Assembly (NCBI RefSeq): GCF_037976325.1
Contig: NZ_CP150265.1
Location: forward strand, 4,769,501-4,833,500
Length of the DNA: 64,000 nt
Source: Paenibacillus sp. FSL K6-3182
Lineage (GTDB): Bacteria; Bacillota; Bacilli; Paenibacillales; Paenibacillaceae
Reading direction: 5' to 3'
The notes under the pieces were generated by a model. That model had not been told where the DNA came from and did not search any database. It saw only the letters and a list, made by a program, of their open reading frames with translations. Made by a program: the position numbers and the translations under genes. Shown piece by piece: positions 1-8,649 of this stretch (position 1 is the first letter of the stretch; each line of letters opens with the position of its first letter).

Positions 1-694
1 CGGCGCAAACCTCTGCCGTTAACTGTCCAATCTTCGTACCCGGATGAATCGGATCAAGAAACAACCGATTTGGAATGCCCAGCTCATCCATTAACTCTAT
101 ATTCCATTGCTGTTCCTTAGGCTTGTATAGCTGCGTAGTCGTCGCCATGGTAAACTCGCACACCTTCACGCCTGTTAAGAAATAAGCAAGCAAATCAGGC
201 GTAAGCAGCAGCGTTCTAGCTGCCGCAAGCTTCGGCGATGCCGCCTTCTTCATCGCATACAGCTGGTTTATCGTATTAAAGGGCATAAACTGCAAGCCGC
301 CCTGCTCATATAATCGGTCTTTGCCAAACCGTTCGAGCAGCTCTTCTACTATTCCATCTGTTTGCGAATCACGGTAATGATATGGATTGCCAAGCAGCTC
401 GCCATTATTATCGAGCAGCCCAAAGTCTACGCCCCATGTATCAATGCCTAACGTTTGCGGAGCGTAGCCTTCTTGAAAGGCTTTGCGAATGGCAAACTTC
501 AGCTCATGCAGCAGGCGCAAAATATCCCAGTGCAAATGACCGTGTACAGAAACCGGCTGATTCGGAAAACGATGAATTTCCGTCACCTTCAGCAAGCGCT
601 GACCGCTTGCCTTATCAAGCAGCAGCTCGCCGATTAACGCCCTGCCGCTGCTTGCGCCCAAATCAAACGCGAGCACAGTCGCAAGCTTCGTCAT
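1..694 (-). CDS. FGGY-family sugar kinase, rhamnulokinase/fuculokinase-like (C-terminus outside window)
   Basis: The N-terminal 231 residues of a FGGY carbohydrate kinase are visible; the gene runs off the left edge. The start ATG at 694 follows AAAGGAGG. The protein opens with the ATP-binding motif of the family (AFDLGASSGRA, near residues 9-19), which is the RhaB form rather than the FucK form, and continues with the sugar-pocket stretch TWGVDFGLLD. It would phosphorylate the ketose made by the isomerase encoded upstream (L-fuculose or L-rhamnulose), in the cytoplasm. It is the third gene of an operon behind fucI and the aldolase, separated by about 50 bp. Substrate (fuculose versus rhamnulose) cannot be decided from sequence; the FucI partner argues for fuculose or for shared use. 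Confidence 0.85.
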   Translation of the reverse strand, partial: MTKLATVLAFDLGASSGRALIGELLLDKASGQRLLKVTEIHRFPNQPVSVHGHLHWDILRLLHELKFAIRKAFQEGYAPQTLGIDTWGVDFGLLDNNGELLGNPYHYRDSQTDGIVEELLERFGKDRLYEQGGLQFMPFNTINQLYAMKKAASPKLAAARTLLLTPDLLAYFLTGVKVCEFTMATTTQLYKPKEQQWNIELMDELGIPNRLFLDPIHPGTKIGQLTAEVCA

Positions 695-744
695 GCTTAA
701 AGCCTCCTTTAACTAAAGCTAGCGCTTCACGAATGGGCACCGAA

Positions 745-1404
745 TCACTTCATCTTTTGCAGTAATTCGATGCGGTAAGCTTCGCTCTCCAGCGATGCGA
801 TCTCTTCAAACTCTTCTGTCGTCAGCACCTTAGGCTCACGAATCGCCTTGGCAATCAAATAAATTTTTGTGCTTTCCTCAACGACCTCCGTACGATAGTA
901 AGCCTCGCGTAAATTGCGACCAGACGTTACTAAGCCATGGTTGCCAAGCAGTACTGAGCTTGCTTCATTTACTTTCGCTACGTATGCATCAGCGAGCTTA
1001 TCCGTCGTCGGAAGCACATATGGAACGTACACCGTCTTGCCAACGAGCGCTGCTTGATCTGGAAACATAATTGGAAGCTCCTGCTCAACTAAAGTGAATG
1101 CAATGCAATAAGGCGGATGCGTATGGACGATTGCTCCAATATCCGGATTAGCACGATAGGCATATAGATGCATCAGCACCTCAGATGATGGACGAAGACC
1201 GATATCTGTTATTTCCCCAGTCTCAATATCTACCTCGACCCATTGATGCGGCTCAACCTCATCAAGAGCAAATCCGCTTGGCGAAAGATACATTTTGCCT
1301 TCAAACTTTGCGCTAATATTGCCGCCTGGCCCTACAACCAGCTTGTTCGTTACTGTTTTGCGAGCATATTTGCATAGCTCGTTGCGAATGTCCGTGCTGC
1401 TCAT
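745..1404 (-). CDS. Class II aldolase, L-fuculose-phosphate aldolase type
   Basis: 219 residues, the usual length for FucA/AraD-type zinc aldolases. Visible family signatures are GGNISAK near residue 27, the SSEVLMH stretch holding the catalytic acidic residue, the zinc-binding HTHPP motif, and a second histidine in LLGNHGLVTSG. It should split L-fuculose-1-phosphate (or rhamnulose-1-phosphate) into dihydroxyacetone phosphate and L-lactaldehyde in the cytoplasm. It lies 15 bp after fucI and 50 bp before the kinase, so isomerase, aldolase and kinase are almost certainly co-transcribed. The family also includes ribulose-5-phosphate epimerases, but the neighbours favour a deoxyhexose pathway. 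Confidence 0.85.
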   Translation of the reverse strand: MSSTDIRNELCKYARKTVTNKLVVGPGGNISAKFEGKMYLSPSGFALDEVEPHQWVEVDIETGEITDIGLRPSSEVLMHLYAYRANPDIGAIVHTHPPYCIAFTLVEQELPIMFPDQAALVGKTVYVPYVLPTTDKLADAYVAKVNEASSVLLGNHGLVTSGRNLREAYYRTEVVEESTKIYLIAKAIREPKVLTTEEFEEIASLESEAYRIELLQKMK

Positions 1405-1419
1405 TGTAAAACCTCCGAT

Positions 1420-3210
1420 TTATTTGTAGATAGGCCCGAAATTTTGACAAGCTAGGTAATCGGCATTCTCTGGATTTGCCGTACCGAACAATCCCCATGC
1501 TCTTGGGCGGAATACACGTTCTCTTGAAACGTTATGCATATTAACCGGAATCCGCAGCATCGAAGCGAGCGTAATTAAATCAGCGCCGATGTGTCCATAG
1601 CTGATAGATCCGTGATTTGCCCCCCAATTATCCATTACCTCATAAACGGAACTGAAAGCCCCTTCACCCGTCAAGATTGGTGCAAACCATGTTGTCGGCC
1701 ACGTCGAATCGGTACGTTTGTCGAGTGTGTCATGGACATCCTGCGGCAATTCTACCGAATAACCTTCTGCGATTTGTAGTACGGGGCCAATGCCCTTCAC
1801 CAAATTAATGCGAGACATTGTCATCGGCATGCCGCCGCGCGTTAAGAAATCAGAGGAGTAACCGCCTCCGCGGAAATATTCGACCGAAGCTGGCCGCCAT
1901 GACGTAGCATCCAAACATTTTTGCGCTTCTTCCTCCGATATTTCCCAGAACGGCTTCATGACCGGTTCGCCATCCTTCGTCTGCTCTCCTGTTCCGTCAA
2001 GCGTTGCTGAACCGGAGTTGATCAGATGGAGCAAACCGTTCTCAGCTGCACCCGCCAGCTTGTGTCCCGTGACTCGCTCCACAGATTCTGGGCTCCAATA
2101 CGTGCGGACATCGGCAAAAATTTGAGCGGTATTCGTAAGCAAATATCCGAAGAGCATTACCACGCCATTTAAGCTGTCATTTTCCGTAGCTACCATATAA
2201 GGCGCCCTTATGCCGTTCCAATCGAATGATGAGTTAAGTATGGATTCCATGAAATCACCGTTTGGAAAATGATCCGTCCACTGCCGCTGCCCTTGGAATC
2301 CAGCGACGATCGCGTTATGGCCGCCAGCTTCCTCGCCGAAGCCCAGTTTGGCAAGCTCAGGGTTGCCAATCATCAGATCACGGGCGATTTGCGTCATTTT
2401 CACAACTGTTTCCCAGTCCTCATCTTTACGCTCTCTTGACGTCTGGATATCCGCAGCATTGTTATCTGCTCCTTCGATACAGTTCTCCTTCACCCAGGTA
2501 AGCGCTTTCTCGAACTCTGCTGTATCATATATGTTCTCTTCCATACGGCGTACAAATTCAGTCATATCGATGTACTCAGTACGCATGCCAAGATATTCTT
2601 GGAAGAAAGCGTCATTTACGATTGAACCGGCGATACCCATAGATACAGAACCCATCGACAAATACGATTTACCGCGCATATAAGCAACCGCCAGGCCTGC
2701 TTTCGCAAATCCAATCAGTTTGTCTTTAACATCAAACGGAACGGAAGTATCGCCAGAATCTTGAACATGCTCACCATAGATGCCAAAGGCTGGAAGCCCT
2801 TTTTGCGCGTAACCTGATAGTACAGCTGCCAGATACACCGCGCCTGGGCGTTCTGTCCCATTAAAGCCCCATACGGCCTTCGGAATGCTTGCATCCATAT
2901 CCATCGTTTCCGTGCCATAGCACCAGCAAGGCGTTACCGTTATCGATACCCCTACGCCAGAGGTTGCAAATTTTTGCGCACAGGCTGCTGCTTCAGCTAC
3001 TCCGCCAATGCAGCTGTCAGCGATGACACATTCAACCGGTTCGCCGTTTGGATAACGCAAATTGTCCGATAAAAGCTTAGCAGTCGCGATTGCCATGTTC
3101 ATGGTTTGTTCTTCCAACGATTCGCGAACGCCTTTTCTTCTTCCGTCAATTGTTGGTCGAATACCTATCTTTGGAAACCCTGATTGAAAACGAAAGCTAG
3201 TATCTGTCAT
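1420..3210 (-). CDS. fucI: L-fucose isomerase
   Basis: 596 residues, matching the roughly 590-residue FucI family. Recognisable stretches are the N-terminal [34 protein letters not shown], and the C-terminal [19 protein letters not shown] with the metal/substrate region. It interconverts L-fucose and L-fuculose (D-arabinose to D-ribulose as a side activity) in the cytoplasm, using Mn2+. It is the first gene of the isomerase-aldolase-kinase operon, divergent from a LacI regulator; a perfect inverted repeat sits just upstream. No signs of truncation. Confidence 0.93.
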   Translation of the reverse strand: MTDTSFRFQSGFPKIGIRPTIDGRRKGVRESLEEQTMNMAIATAKLLSDNLRYPNGEPVECVIADSCIGGVAEAAACAQKFATSGVGVSITVTPCWCYGTETMDMDASIPKAVWGFNGTERPGAVYLAAVLSGYAQKGLPAFGIYGEHVQDSGDTSVPFDVKDKLIGFAKAGLAVAYMRGKSYLSMGSVSMGIAGSIVNDAFFQEYLGMRTEYIDMTEFVRRMEENIYDTAEFEKALTWVKENCIEGADNNAADIQTSRERKDEDWETVVKMTQIARDLMIGNPELAKLGFGEEAGGHNAIVAGFQGQRQWTDHFPNGDFMESILNSSFDWNGIRAPYMVATENDSLNGVVMLFGYLLTNTAQIFADVRTYWSPESVERVTGHKLAGAAENGLLHLINSGSATLDGTGEQTKDGEPVMKPFWEISEEEAQKCLDATSWRPASVEYFRGGGYSSDFLTRGGMPMTMSRINLVKGIGPVLQIAEGYSVELPQDVHDTLDKRTDSTWPTTWFAPILTGEGAFSSVYEVMDNWGANHGSISYGHIGADLITLASMLRIPVNMHNVSRERVFRPRAWGLFGTANPENADYLACQNFGPIYK

Positions 3211-3235
3211 ATTAAAACCTCCATTATGTTATAAT

Positions 3236-3253
3236 AATGTTACCGATAACATT
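3236..3253. promoter_or_regulatory. Candidate LacI-family operator between fucI and its regulator
   Basis: An 18-bp perfect inverted repeat, AATGTTA-CCGA-TAACATT, lies 26 bp upstream of the fucI start and about 84 bp upstream of the divergent LacI gene. Its 7-bp arms and the presence of CG in the centre fit operators of LacI/GalR proteins. Its closeness to fucI suggests repression of the fuc operon. Inference; no binding data. Confidence 0.65.
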
Positions 3254-3336
3254 AAAATAACAACAATAAGGCTTGCTGTCAATGACTACTTTTTTGTATG
3301 ATAGAATCTACGATTTATCCATAAGGGGATTACGAA

Positions 3337-4356
3337 ATGGTAACGATATATGATGTAGCCGCTAAGGCAGGCGTCTCCGCTATGACCGTCTCCAGAGTTA
3401 TCAATAACACTGGTAAAATAAGCGAAAAAACGAGAACGAAGGTAACTCGTGTTATGGAGGAGCTGGGTTATGTTCCGAATCAAACGGCGCGAAGCCTCGT
3501 ACTCCAGCAAACGAAGCTGCTATTCCTGCTCATAACTGATATTATGAACCCTTTCTATACAACGCTCGCACGCGGCGCGGAAGATGCTGCCAAACGTTCG
3601 GGTTATCGTCTGCTGTTTGGGAACAGCGACGAAAATCTGGAAAAAGAAGCTGATTATGTGACGACCATCTTAACGACTCGCGTTGACGGCGTTCTTGTCG
3701 CTCCTGCTGGCGATCCTTCTCTTCCTCATTTAAATTCGCTGCGCAAGCATAATGTGCCATTTGTACTGCTTGACCGTGAGGTGCCGGGCATTGACTGCGA
3801 TATCGTGCTTGGTGACAGCAGAGACGGTGCAAGAAGGCTTGTTGAGCATCTAGCCTCACAAGGGCATTCCACAATAGCGATGGTGAATGGTTCTTCCTCC
3901 ATCTCCAGTGCGAGATTAAGACTGCAAGGCTATCAAGACGGCATGAAGCTCAATGACCTGGAATACAACGAGAAATATGTATTTGAGACCAGCTTTGGTC
4001 CTTTAAACGATTTGACCGAAATGGGGCAGTGGTTCGATCAGCTCTCCCCTCCTCCAACGGCTATCGTTGCGGGCAACAATGTGCTTGCTGTAGAAATTTT
4101 ACGACTGTTCCGTGAACGCGGAATGAGCGTTCCTGACAATATGTCCATCGTTTGCTTTGATGATCTTGGACCTTATTCAGAAGTAGAACCATTCCTTACC
4201 GTAGCCGCTCAGCAGGCTTATCAGTTCGGCTACATGGGCATGCAAATGCTAGTTGACCGCATACAAGAGCGTGAAGCAGCGCTGCCATGGAAAAAAATCG
4301 TTTTGCCGGCAGAGCTGATTATTCGTCGATCCGTGAAGGAAATCACTTCACTCTAG
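3337..4356 (+). CDS. LacI-family transcriptional regulator of the fuc operon
   Basis: 339 residues. The N-terminal helix-turn-helix (VTIYDVAAKAGVSAMTVSRV, residues 2-21) and hinge helix ending NQTARSL are typical of LacI/GalR, followed by a periplasmic-binding-protein-like effector domain (LLITDIMNPFYTTLARGAED, GVLVAPAG, VCFDDLG). The start follows AAGGGGATTACGAA. Divergent placement next to fucI with a palindrome between them makes it the likely local repressor, released by an L-fucose-pathway sugar. Its gene ends in a strong terminator shared with the convergent C1q-like gene. Confidence 0.92.
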   Translation: MVTIYDVAAKAGVSAMTVSRVINNTGKISEKTRTKVTRVMEELGYVPNQTARSLVLQQTKLLFLLITDIMNPFYTTLARGAEDAAKRSGYRLLFGNSDENLEKEADYVTTILTTRVDGVLVAPAGDPSLPHLNSLRKHNVPFVLLDREVPGIDCDIVLGDSRDGARRLVEHLASQGHSTIAMVNGSSSISSARLRLQGYQDGMKLNDLEYNEKYVFETSFGPLNDLTEMGQWFDQLSPPPTAIVAGNNVLAVEILRLFRERGMSVPDNMSIVCFDDLGPYSEVEPFLTVAAQQAYQFGYMGMQMLVDRIQEREAALPWKKIVLPAELIIRRSVKEITSL

Positions 4357-4366
4357 CTAATCTTGT

Positions 4367-4403
4367 AAAAAAGTGCCTAGAGGAAACCTCCAGGCACTTT
4401 TTT
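4367..4403. terminator. Bidirectional rho-independent terminator
   Basis: Long A/T-flanked stem AAAAAAGTGCCT-(AGAGG-AAA-CCTCC)-AGGCACTTTTTT between the convergent LacI and C1q-like genes; it has U-runs in both directions. Confidence 0.9.
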
Positions 4404-4923
4404 AGTTTATTCTTGCTCCTTCAAAACGAGTAGCTAAACCGCTTTGGATTTGGACATTCTTATTCAAAACGGTAGCAAAAACCTGTACTCGATCACGAGC
4501 CTGCAATTGTACAAGACCACTGGCCTCTATAATGCCGCTTGTATTTGTAAAATCTTCTTGATCTGAAATTCTTGGCACGCCATTTACTCTTATCTCCAAA
4601 TCAAGCGTAAAGGTTGTGACCGTAACCGTTTGAAAGAAGACACTTGCAAAAAGAGCGTAAACGCCTTTTTGTTTTGGACGAAAAGTTGAGTTAGCCGGGT
4701 TGTATTCATTGTTGAGATCCAGCTCTTCCACTTGATAAAGAACTTTAGCAGTTGTACCATCAAGAAGATTCTGATCGATTCCAGAAACAGCTCTGAACGC
4801 GGATTTGCGTCTTCTCACTGGCTTACAGATCAATTTCTTGCTGACAGGTCGCTTGCAGACAACCTCTTTGCAGATAAGCCTTTTACTGCTTTGTTTTACC
4901 TTCCTTGCTCTTGTAACAGTCAT
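4402..4923 (-). CDS. C1q/TNF-like jelly-roll protein with basic Cys-rich N-terminus (possible spore surface protein)
   Basis: 173 residues, start ATG after GGAGGG. Residues 1-40 are very basic and contain repeated K-x-x-C-K blocks (LICKEVVCK, KLICKPV). From about residue 42 the sequence follows the C1q pattern: AFRAV, then F/V-x-V near the start, NNEYNPANSTF, KQKGVYALFASVFF, and a closing GLATRFEGARI strand. There is no signal peptide and no collagen Gly-x-y repeat. In Bacillus relatives similar jelly-roll domains form exosporium or spore-coat filaments, and the glycosyltransferase downstream would fit a glycosylated surface protein. The spore assignment is inference; the fold assignment is by pattern. 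Confidence 0.75.
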   Translation of the reverse strand: MTVTRARKVKQSSKRLICKEVVCKRPVSKKLICKPVRRRKSAFRAVSGIDQNLLDGTTAKVLYQVEELDLNNEYNPANSTFRPKQKGVYALFASVFFQTVTVTTFTLDLEIRVNGVPRISDQEDFTNTSGIIEASGLVQLQARDRVQVFATVLNKNVQIQSGLATRFEGARIN

Positions 4924-5088
4924 GCTTTTCCCTCCTTCTAACCCTATTTATTTAGCTAGTAACAAAACTAGTTGTTCTAGCAATACATTATTATATGGAT
5001 CGAATCGATTAATAGAGACGGTACTTGTCTAGCAAAGATGAATCAGGCTGTTTTATTAAAAATAAAGAGTAACATAGTTATGATCCTG

Positions 5089-6177
5089 CTAGCTTCCAGC
5101 CTTTCTTTTGCCCAGTCGTTTCTCTAGCAATTGTTTGTTGTCTAATAGGTTAGTATCCGTGGGAGCATACGAAAGAGCAATCTCATTATGTTTATACGCA
5201 TGCTCTAGTTTCCCTAACTTGCCGTAACAGGCCACTAGCTGCAAATGGGGAAACCATGTCCAACCCATGTGATTAATGCCAAGCAGACGTTTTTCCGGTT
5301 TTTCCAGCTTCAGTGCCAATTGGTACCAGTTAATCGCTTTCTCATAATCATAGTTTTCCTGAAAATAATAAGCGATACGGCATACGTAATCAGCACGCGG
5401 GATATCATAGTTGAATGTTTTTATAAGTGAATGCAGCTCCTGCTCTTTATTGCCAAGCTCATGATGACAATGAGCCATTCGATCACAAGCTAGCAATTGA
5501 TCTTCAAAGTAGCTTGCGCGATTAGAAATAATAGCTTCATAAATCTCAATTGCCTTTTCAAAATAATTATTAGCGGTTAACTCCATTGCATAGTGCAGCA
5601 ATTGCCGATTGGAGAGAACGTCTCCTTTCGCAAGCATTCTTTCATAAATACGCAAATTTCGTTCCGAGTTTGTATGCACGCGCCCGTGACTCACAGCAAT
5701 ATCGGAGAAGACAACATGCCCCTCAACTGCCAAATATTCATGCACGGGATCATGCCACTGAAATTGCTTGGAACGCTTCACCAGCCGATTTCTTTGAATG
5801 ACAGCTGTAGGCTGTCCAAGAGGATCGAATCCAACATAATAATCCATGCTGACGGAGTCAACAGTTGAATCTATCGTTTGTTTAAGCAAGCTGAGCTTCG
5901 TTCTATCGTTTTCTTGAAGCCAATCGTCTGCATCCAGCCATAAAATATAATCTTGAGCAGCATGGCTGAAAGAGTAATTTCTCGCAGCCGAAAAATCATC
6001 ATTCCAATCCATATGAAAGATTCGACTTGTGTAGTTAGCTGCAATTTCCTTTGTCTTATCTGTTGATCCCGTATCTACAATTATGATCTCTTCAACTAGG
6101 TCTTTGACGGAGTTTAAGCATTTTTCCAGTACCTGCTCCTCGTTTTTTACAATCATGCATAAACTAATCGTAATCAT
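5089..6177 (-). CDS. Glycosyltransferase family 2 with C-terminal TPR repeats
   Basis: The chosen start (ATG at 6177, protein beginning MITISLCMIVKNEEQ) has a GGAGGTG ribosome site; an upstream ATG at 6252 has none. The protein is about 362 residues. Residues 1-230 are a GT2 fold: LCMIVKNEE, IIIVDTGSTDKT, and the metal/nucleotide motif LWLDADDW. The rest is helical with TPR-like units (FEKAIEIYEAIISN, YEKAINWYQLALKL, LEHAYKHNEIALSY). This architecture is common in Bacillota near surface or peptide glycosylation genes. Cytoplasmic; acceptor unknown, with the adjacent C1q-like protein or the Pro/Glu-rich peptide the obvious candidates by position. Confidence 0.88.
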   Translation of the reverse strand: MITISLCMIVKNEEQVLEKCLNSVKDLVEEIIIVDTGSTDKTKEIAANYTSRIFHMDWNDDFSAARNYSFSHAAQDYILWLDADDWLQENDRTKLSLLKQTIDSTVDSVSMDYYVGFDPLGQPTAVIQRNRLVKRSKQFQWHDPVHEYLAVEGHVVFSDIAVSHGRVHTNSERNLRIYERMLAKGDVLSNRQLLHYAMELTANNYFEKAIEIYEAIISNRASYFEDQLLACDRMAHCHHELGNKEQELHSLIKTFNYDIPRADYVCRIAYYFQENYDYEKAINWYQLALKLEKPEKRLLGINHMGWTWFPHLQLVACYGKLGKLEHAYKHNEIALSYAPTDTNLLDNKQLLEKRLGKRKAGS

Positions 6178-6254
6178 TGCTTCACACCTCCATAACCTAT
6201 TCTCTAAGCAGTATATGGAGCCATAACTTGTGGTGTTTGGACAAATATACAAAC

Positions 6255-6300
6255 AAAAAAAGGCCTGGAGCTCCTCCTTTTACGGAGAAATCCGGCCTTA
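6255..6300 (-). terminator. Rho-independent terminator of the Pro/Glu-rich peptide gene
   Basis: On the minus strand an AAGGCCGGA stem pairs with TCCAGGCCTT, with an inner CTCC/GGAG pairing, followed by a T-rich tail. It separates the small gene from the glycosyltransferase. Confidence 0.8.
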
Positions 6301-6327
6301 ATTGTTGATTGCATATGAACGTTAACT

Positions 6328-6534
6328 CTAGTATTGCTTTGGTGGAACCTCAGGCGGAATGTCCGGCTTGATCTCAGGTTCAACCTCCGGTTTAATTTCC
6401 GGGATCGTCTGCGGCTCAATTTCCGGAATAGGCTGGTCGGGCTTAATTACCGGCGAATCCGGGGGGATAATTTCCGGCTCCTGTCCTGGATTTGTCTCAG
6501 GAACCTCCTGCGGCTTGTTTTCATTATCTAACAT
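6328..6534 (-). CDS. Pro/Glu-rich low-complexity small protein
   Basis: 68 residues with an AAGGAG site 10 bp before ATG. Almost the whole protein is a degenerate proline repeat alternating with Glu, Ile and Lys/Asp (units like PEIKP, PEVEP, PEIEP, PDIPP), ending PPKQY. There is no signal peptide, cysteine or membrane segment. Such extended acidic Pro-rich tracts usually act as stiff spacers or unstructured surface polymers. It has its own terminator and sits beside a glycosyltransferase and a C1q-like protein. Function unknown; coding status is supported by the ribosome site, terminator and repetitive protein pattern. Confidence 0.6.
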   Translation of the reverse strand: MLDNENKPQEVPETNPGQEPEIIPPDSPVIKPDQPIPEIEPQTIPEIKPEVEPEIKPDIPPEVPPKQY

Positions 6535-6631
6535 GCTTCATCAGCTCCTTTCGCTTATAAGCATGTTTACCCCAAAACAGTCCTAAAATAACGTTCAACG
6601 TATAATTTTTTTCTCAGACTCGACTTTCCTT

Positions 6632-7489
6632 TTACCCGTTGACGTAATCGCGCCATTGATGTTTTGGCTTCCAGTTGAGTAGACGTTTAGCCTTTTCATT
6701 GCAGAGCAATGTTTCGTTCCCCTCCAGCGGCTTGCGGAAATCATTGACCTCCGGGAAACGAGCTGCCATTAGCGCACGGCTTGGCAGCGCCATGCTGCTA
6801 TCATCCGCTGCAAGATTAAGCGCCACGCTTCCGAGCCCCTCTGCTTCAATAGCGAGCTGACAAGCTTCCGCCGCATCTCTCGTATCAATGTAGCTCCATA
6901 GAATGCGCTCGCGCTGCTCGGGATCATGGATAAATGACTCGAATCGCTCATACGCTTCTGGTGCAATAACATTGCCTAGGCGGAATGAAACAACCTGCAT
7001 GCCTGTTCTACGGTTTATCATATCCGCTGTTTGTTCATTTACAATTTTGGACAAGCCATAGCTGTCCTCAGGAAGCTGCGGATGCTCTTCATCGACGGGA
7101 ACATACTTAGGCCCGAACTTCTCTTTGGCAAATACGAGGCCATAAGAGGATTCGCTCGAAGCAATAACTGCCTTGCGGATGCCAAGACCCGCTGCAGCTT
7201 CCAATATGTTGTAGGTAGACATCACATTGTTGTGAAAGGTAATCTCATTCGGATGCGAGTACGCAACTGGAATGGCAGCCAAATGCACAACGGCATCCGC
7301 CCCAGCCAATACGCCGTACACTTCACCCAAATGGTTCAAATCAACGATTACGGTACGGCATAGCGGTTCGGCTGGATGTTTCACATCCGCATTCACAACC
7401 ACGTATCCCTGCTCAACAAAATGCTTAACTACCCATTTCCCCAGCATGCCGCTGCCGCCTGTAACAACTACTTTCGGCACTTCATTCAC
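6632..7489 (-). CDS. NAD(P)-dependent sugar epimerase/dehydratase, extended SDR
   Basis: 285 residues. Rossmann motif VVVTGGSGMLGKWVV at the N-terminus, AVVHLAAIP, and the catalytic pair in EDSYGLSKIVNE (Y-x3-K). It is 6 bp downstream of an aldo/keto reductase, so the two form an operon for a sugar or polyol oxidation/reduction step. The ATG at 7489 is very close to its AAGGAG site, so a GTG three codons in (7480; MPKVVVTGGSG) is a plausible true start. Substrate not predictable. Confidence 0.87.
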   Translation of the reverse strand: MNEVPKVVVTGGSGMLGKWVVKHFVEQGYVVVNADVKHPAEPLCRTVIVDLNHLGEVYGVLAGADAVVHLAAIPVAYSHPNEITFHNNVMSTYNILEAAAGLGIRKAVIASSESSYGLVFAKEKFGPKYVPVDEEHPQLPEDSYGLSKIVNEQTADMINRRTGMQVVSFRLGNVIAPEAYERFESFIHDPEQRERILWSYIDTRDAAEACQLAIEAEGLGSVALNLAADDSSMALPSRALMAARFPEVNDFRKPLEGNETLLCNEKAKRLLNWKPKHQWRDYVNG

Positions 7490-7495
7490 TCCTTC

Positions 7496-8437
7496 TTATG
7501 CTCCTAATATTTGTTCAATCCGCTCCGTAATATCAGCGCTTAGCACGACACCCGATGCCTTCACGTTCTCTTCCACCTGTGCAGGATTGCTAGCTCCAAC
7601 GAGTGCACTAGATACATTCGGCTGGCGCAAAATCCAAGCAAGCGCCAGCTGACCAACCGTTAATTCCAGCTCTGCTGCCACCACGCTCAGCTCGCGCACT
7701 TTATTGATTTTCTCTTCCGTCACACCTTTGCGCATGCCATCAAGCTTCGCTGCACGGCTGTCCGCAGGCACATCATTCACGGAACTGTATTTGCCCGTCA
7801 GTAGTCCCTGAGCGAGCGGCGAGAACACGACTTGTCCAATACCGCCGCGCTCTCCGTAAGGAATGACTTCCTTCTCGATATAACGGTTAAACATATTATA
7901 AATCGGTTGGTTAACTACGATTCGGTCGAGCAAGTAACGATCAGCAATTGCATGCGCTTCCACCATTTGCGCGGTTGTCCATTCGCTAACGCCAACGTAC
8001 AGCACTTTGCCTTGGCGTACCAGATCATCAAGCGCACGAAGCGTCTCTTCCATAGGCGTACTTGGATCATGGCGGTGGCAGTAATATAGATCCACATAAT
8101 CTGCTCCAAGCCGTTTCAGGCTGGCATTGCACTGCTCCATAATATGTTTGCGGGATAGTCCCCGATCATTTGGACCATCACCCATCTGTCCAAACACTTT
8201 CGTTGCGAGCACATAGGATTCCCGTGGAAAAGCACGAAGCGCTTCTCCCATCAGCTTCTCTGCTTCCCCTCTCTCATATACATTCGCTGTATCAAAAAAA
8301 TTAATGCCAAGCCCGTAGGCTGTTTGAATCGCTTTCACCGCATTTTCACGTTCTACGTAACCGCCGTATGTCAACCAGCTTCCTAGACTGATTTCACTAA
8401 CCTTCAATCCACTTTTCCCTAAATGACGAAATTGCAT
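7496..8437 (-). CDS. Aldo/keto reductase, potassium-channel beta-subunit-like family
   Basis: 313 residues, full length. The catalytic tetrad is visible: Asp and Tyr in NFFDTANVYERGEAE, Lys in VLATKVFG, His in DLYYCHRHDP; the NADPH-binding C-terminus has FSPLAQGLLTGKY and SALVGASNPAQVEEN. A GAGGAG site precedes the ATG. It should reduce an aldehyde or ketose with NADPH in the cytoplasm. It precedes the epimerase gene by 6 bp. A short inverted repeat about 100 bp upstream may be its operator. Confidence 0.9.
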   Translation of the reverse strand: MQFRHLGKSGLKVSEISLGSWLTYGGYVERENAVKAIQTAYGLGINFFDTANVYERGEAEKLMGEALRAFPRESYVLATKVFGQMGDGPNDRGLSRKHIMEQCNASLKRLGADYVDLYYCHRHDPSTPMEETLRALDDLVRQGKVLYVGVSEWTTAQMVEAHAIADRYLLDRIVVNQPIYNMFNRYIEKEVIPYGERGGIGQVVFSPLAQGLLTGKYSSVNDVPADSRAAKLDGMRKGVTEEKINKVRELSVVAAELELTVGQLALAWILRQPNVSSALVGASNPAQVEENVKASGVVLSADITERIEQILGA

Positions 8438-8535
8438 CTCTACTCATCTCCTCATGAATTGTAAAATAGCAATCGAAATGCTGCCTTAAGCACGCTCGCA
8501 TCTCTATTCTAGAGAAGTTTGTATCATTATGTAAG

Positions 8536-8555
8536 TAGTGAAAAAAAGGTCACTA
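8536..8555. promoter_or_regulatory. Inverted repeat upstream of the aldo/keto reductase operon
   Basis: TAGTGA-(8 bp)-TCACTA, a perfect 6-bp inverted repeat in an AT-rich stretch about 100 bp upstream of the reductase start. Position fits a regulator site; no regulator gene is adjacent. Confidence 0.35.
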
Positions 8556-8622
8556 TATTATATGAAATATACATACTATACTTAAAGTAACTGCTAGTTT
8601 CTTGATTTTCATCTTAAAATAA

Positions 8623-8638
8623 ACCCGTTGGGACGGGT
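8623..8638 (-). terminator. Probable terminator of the lipoprotein gene
   Basis: ACCCGT-CCCA-ACGGGT hairpin followed by TTATTTT on the minus strand, 12 bp after the lipoprotein stop codon. Confidence 0.55.
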
Positions 8639-8649
8639 GATTCGCAGTA

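Noticed and set aside
382..765. Plus-strand open frame of 127 codons across the kinase/aldolase junction
   Set aside because: It is antisense to the kinase gene, low in protein-like pattern, and has no ribosome site; the minus-strand kinase explains the region.
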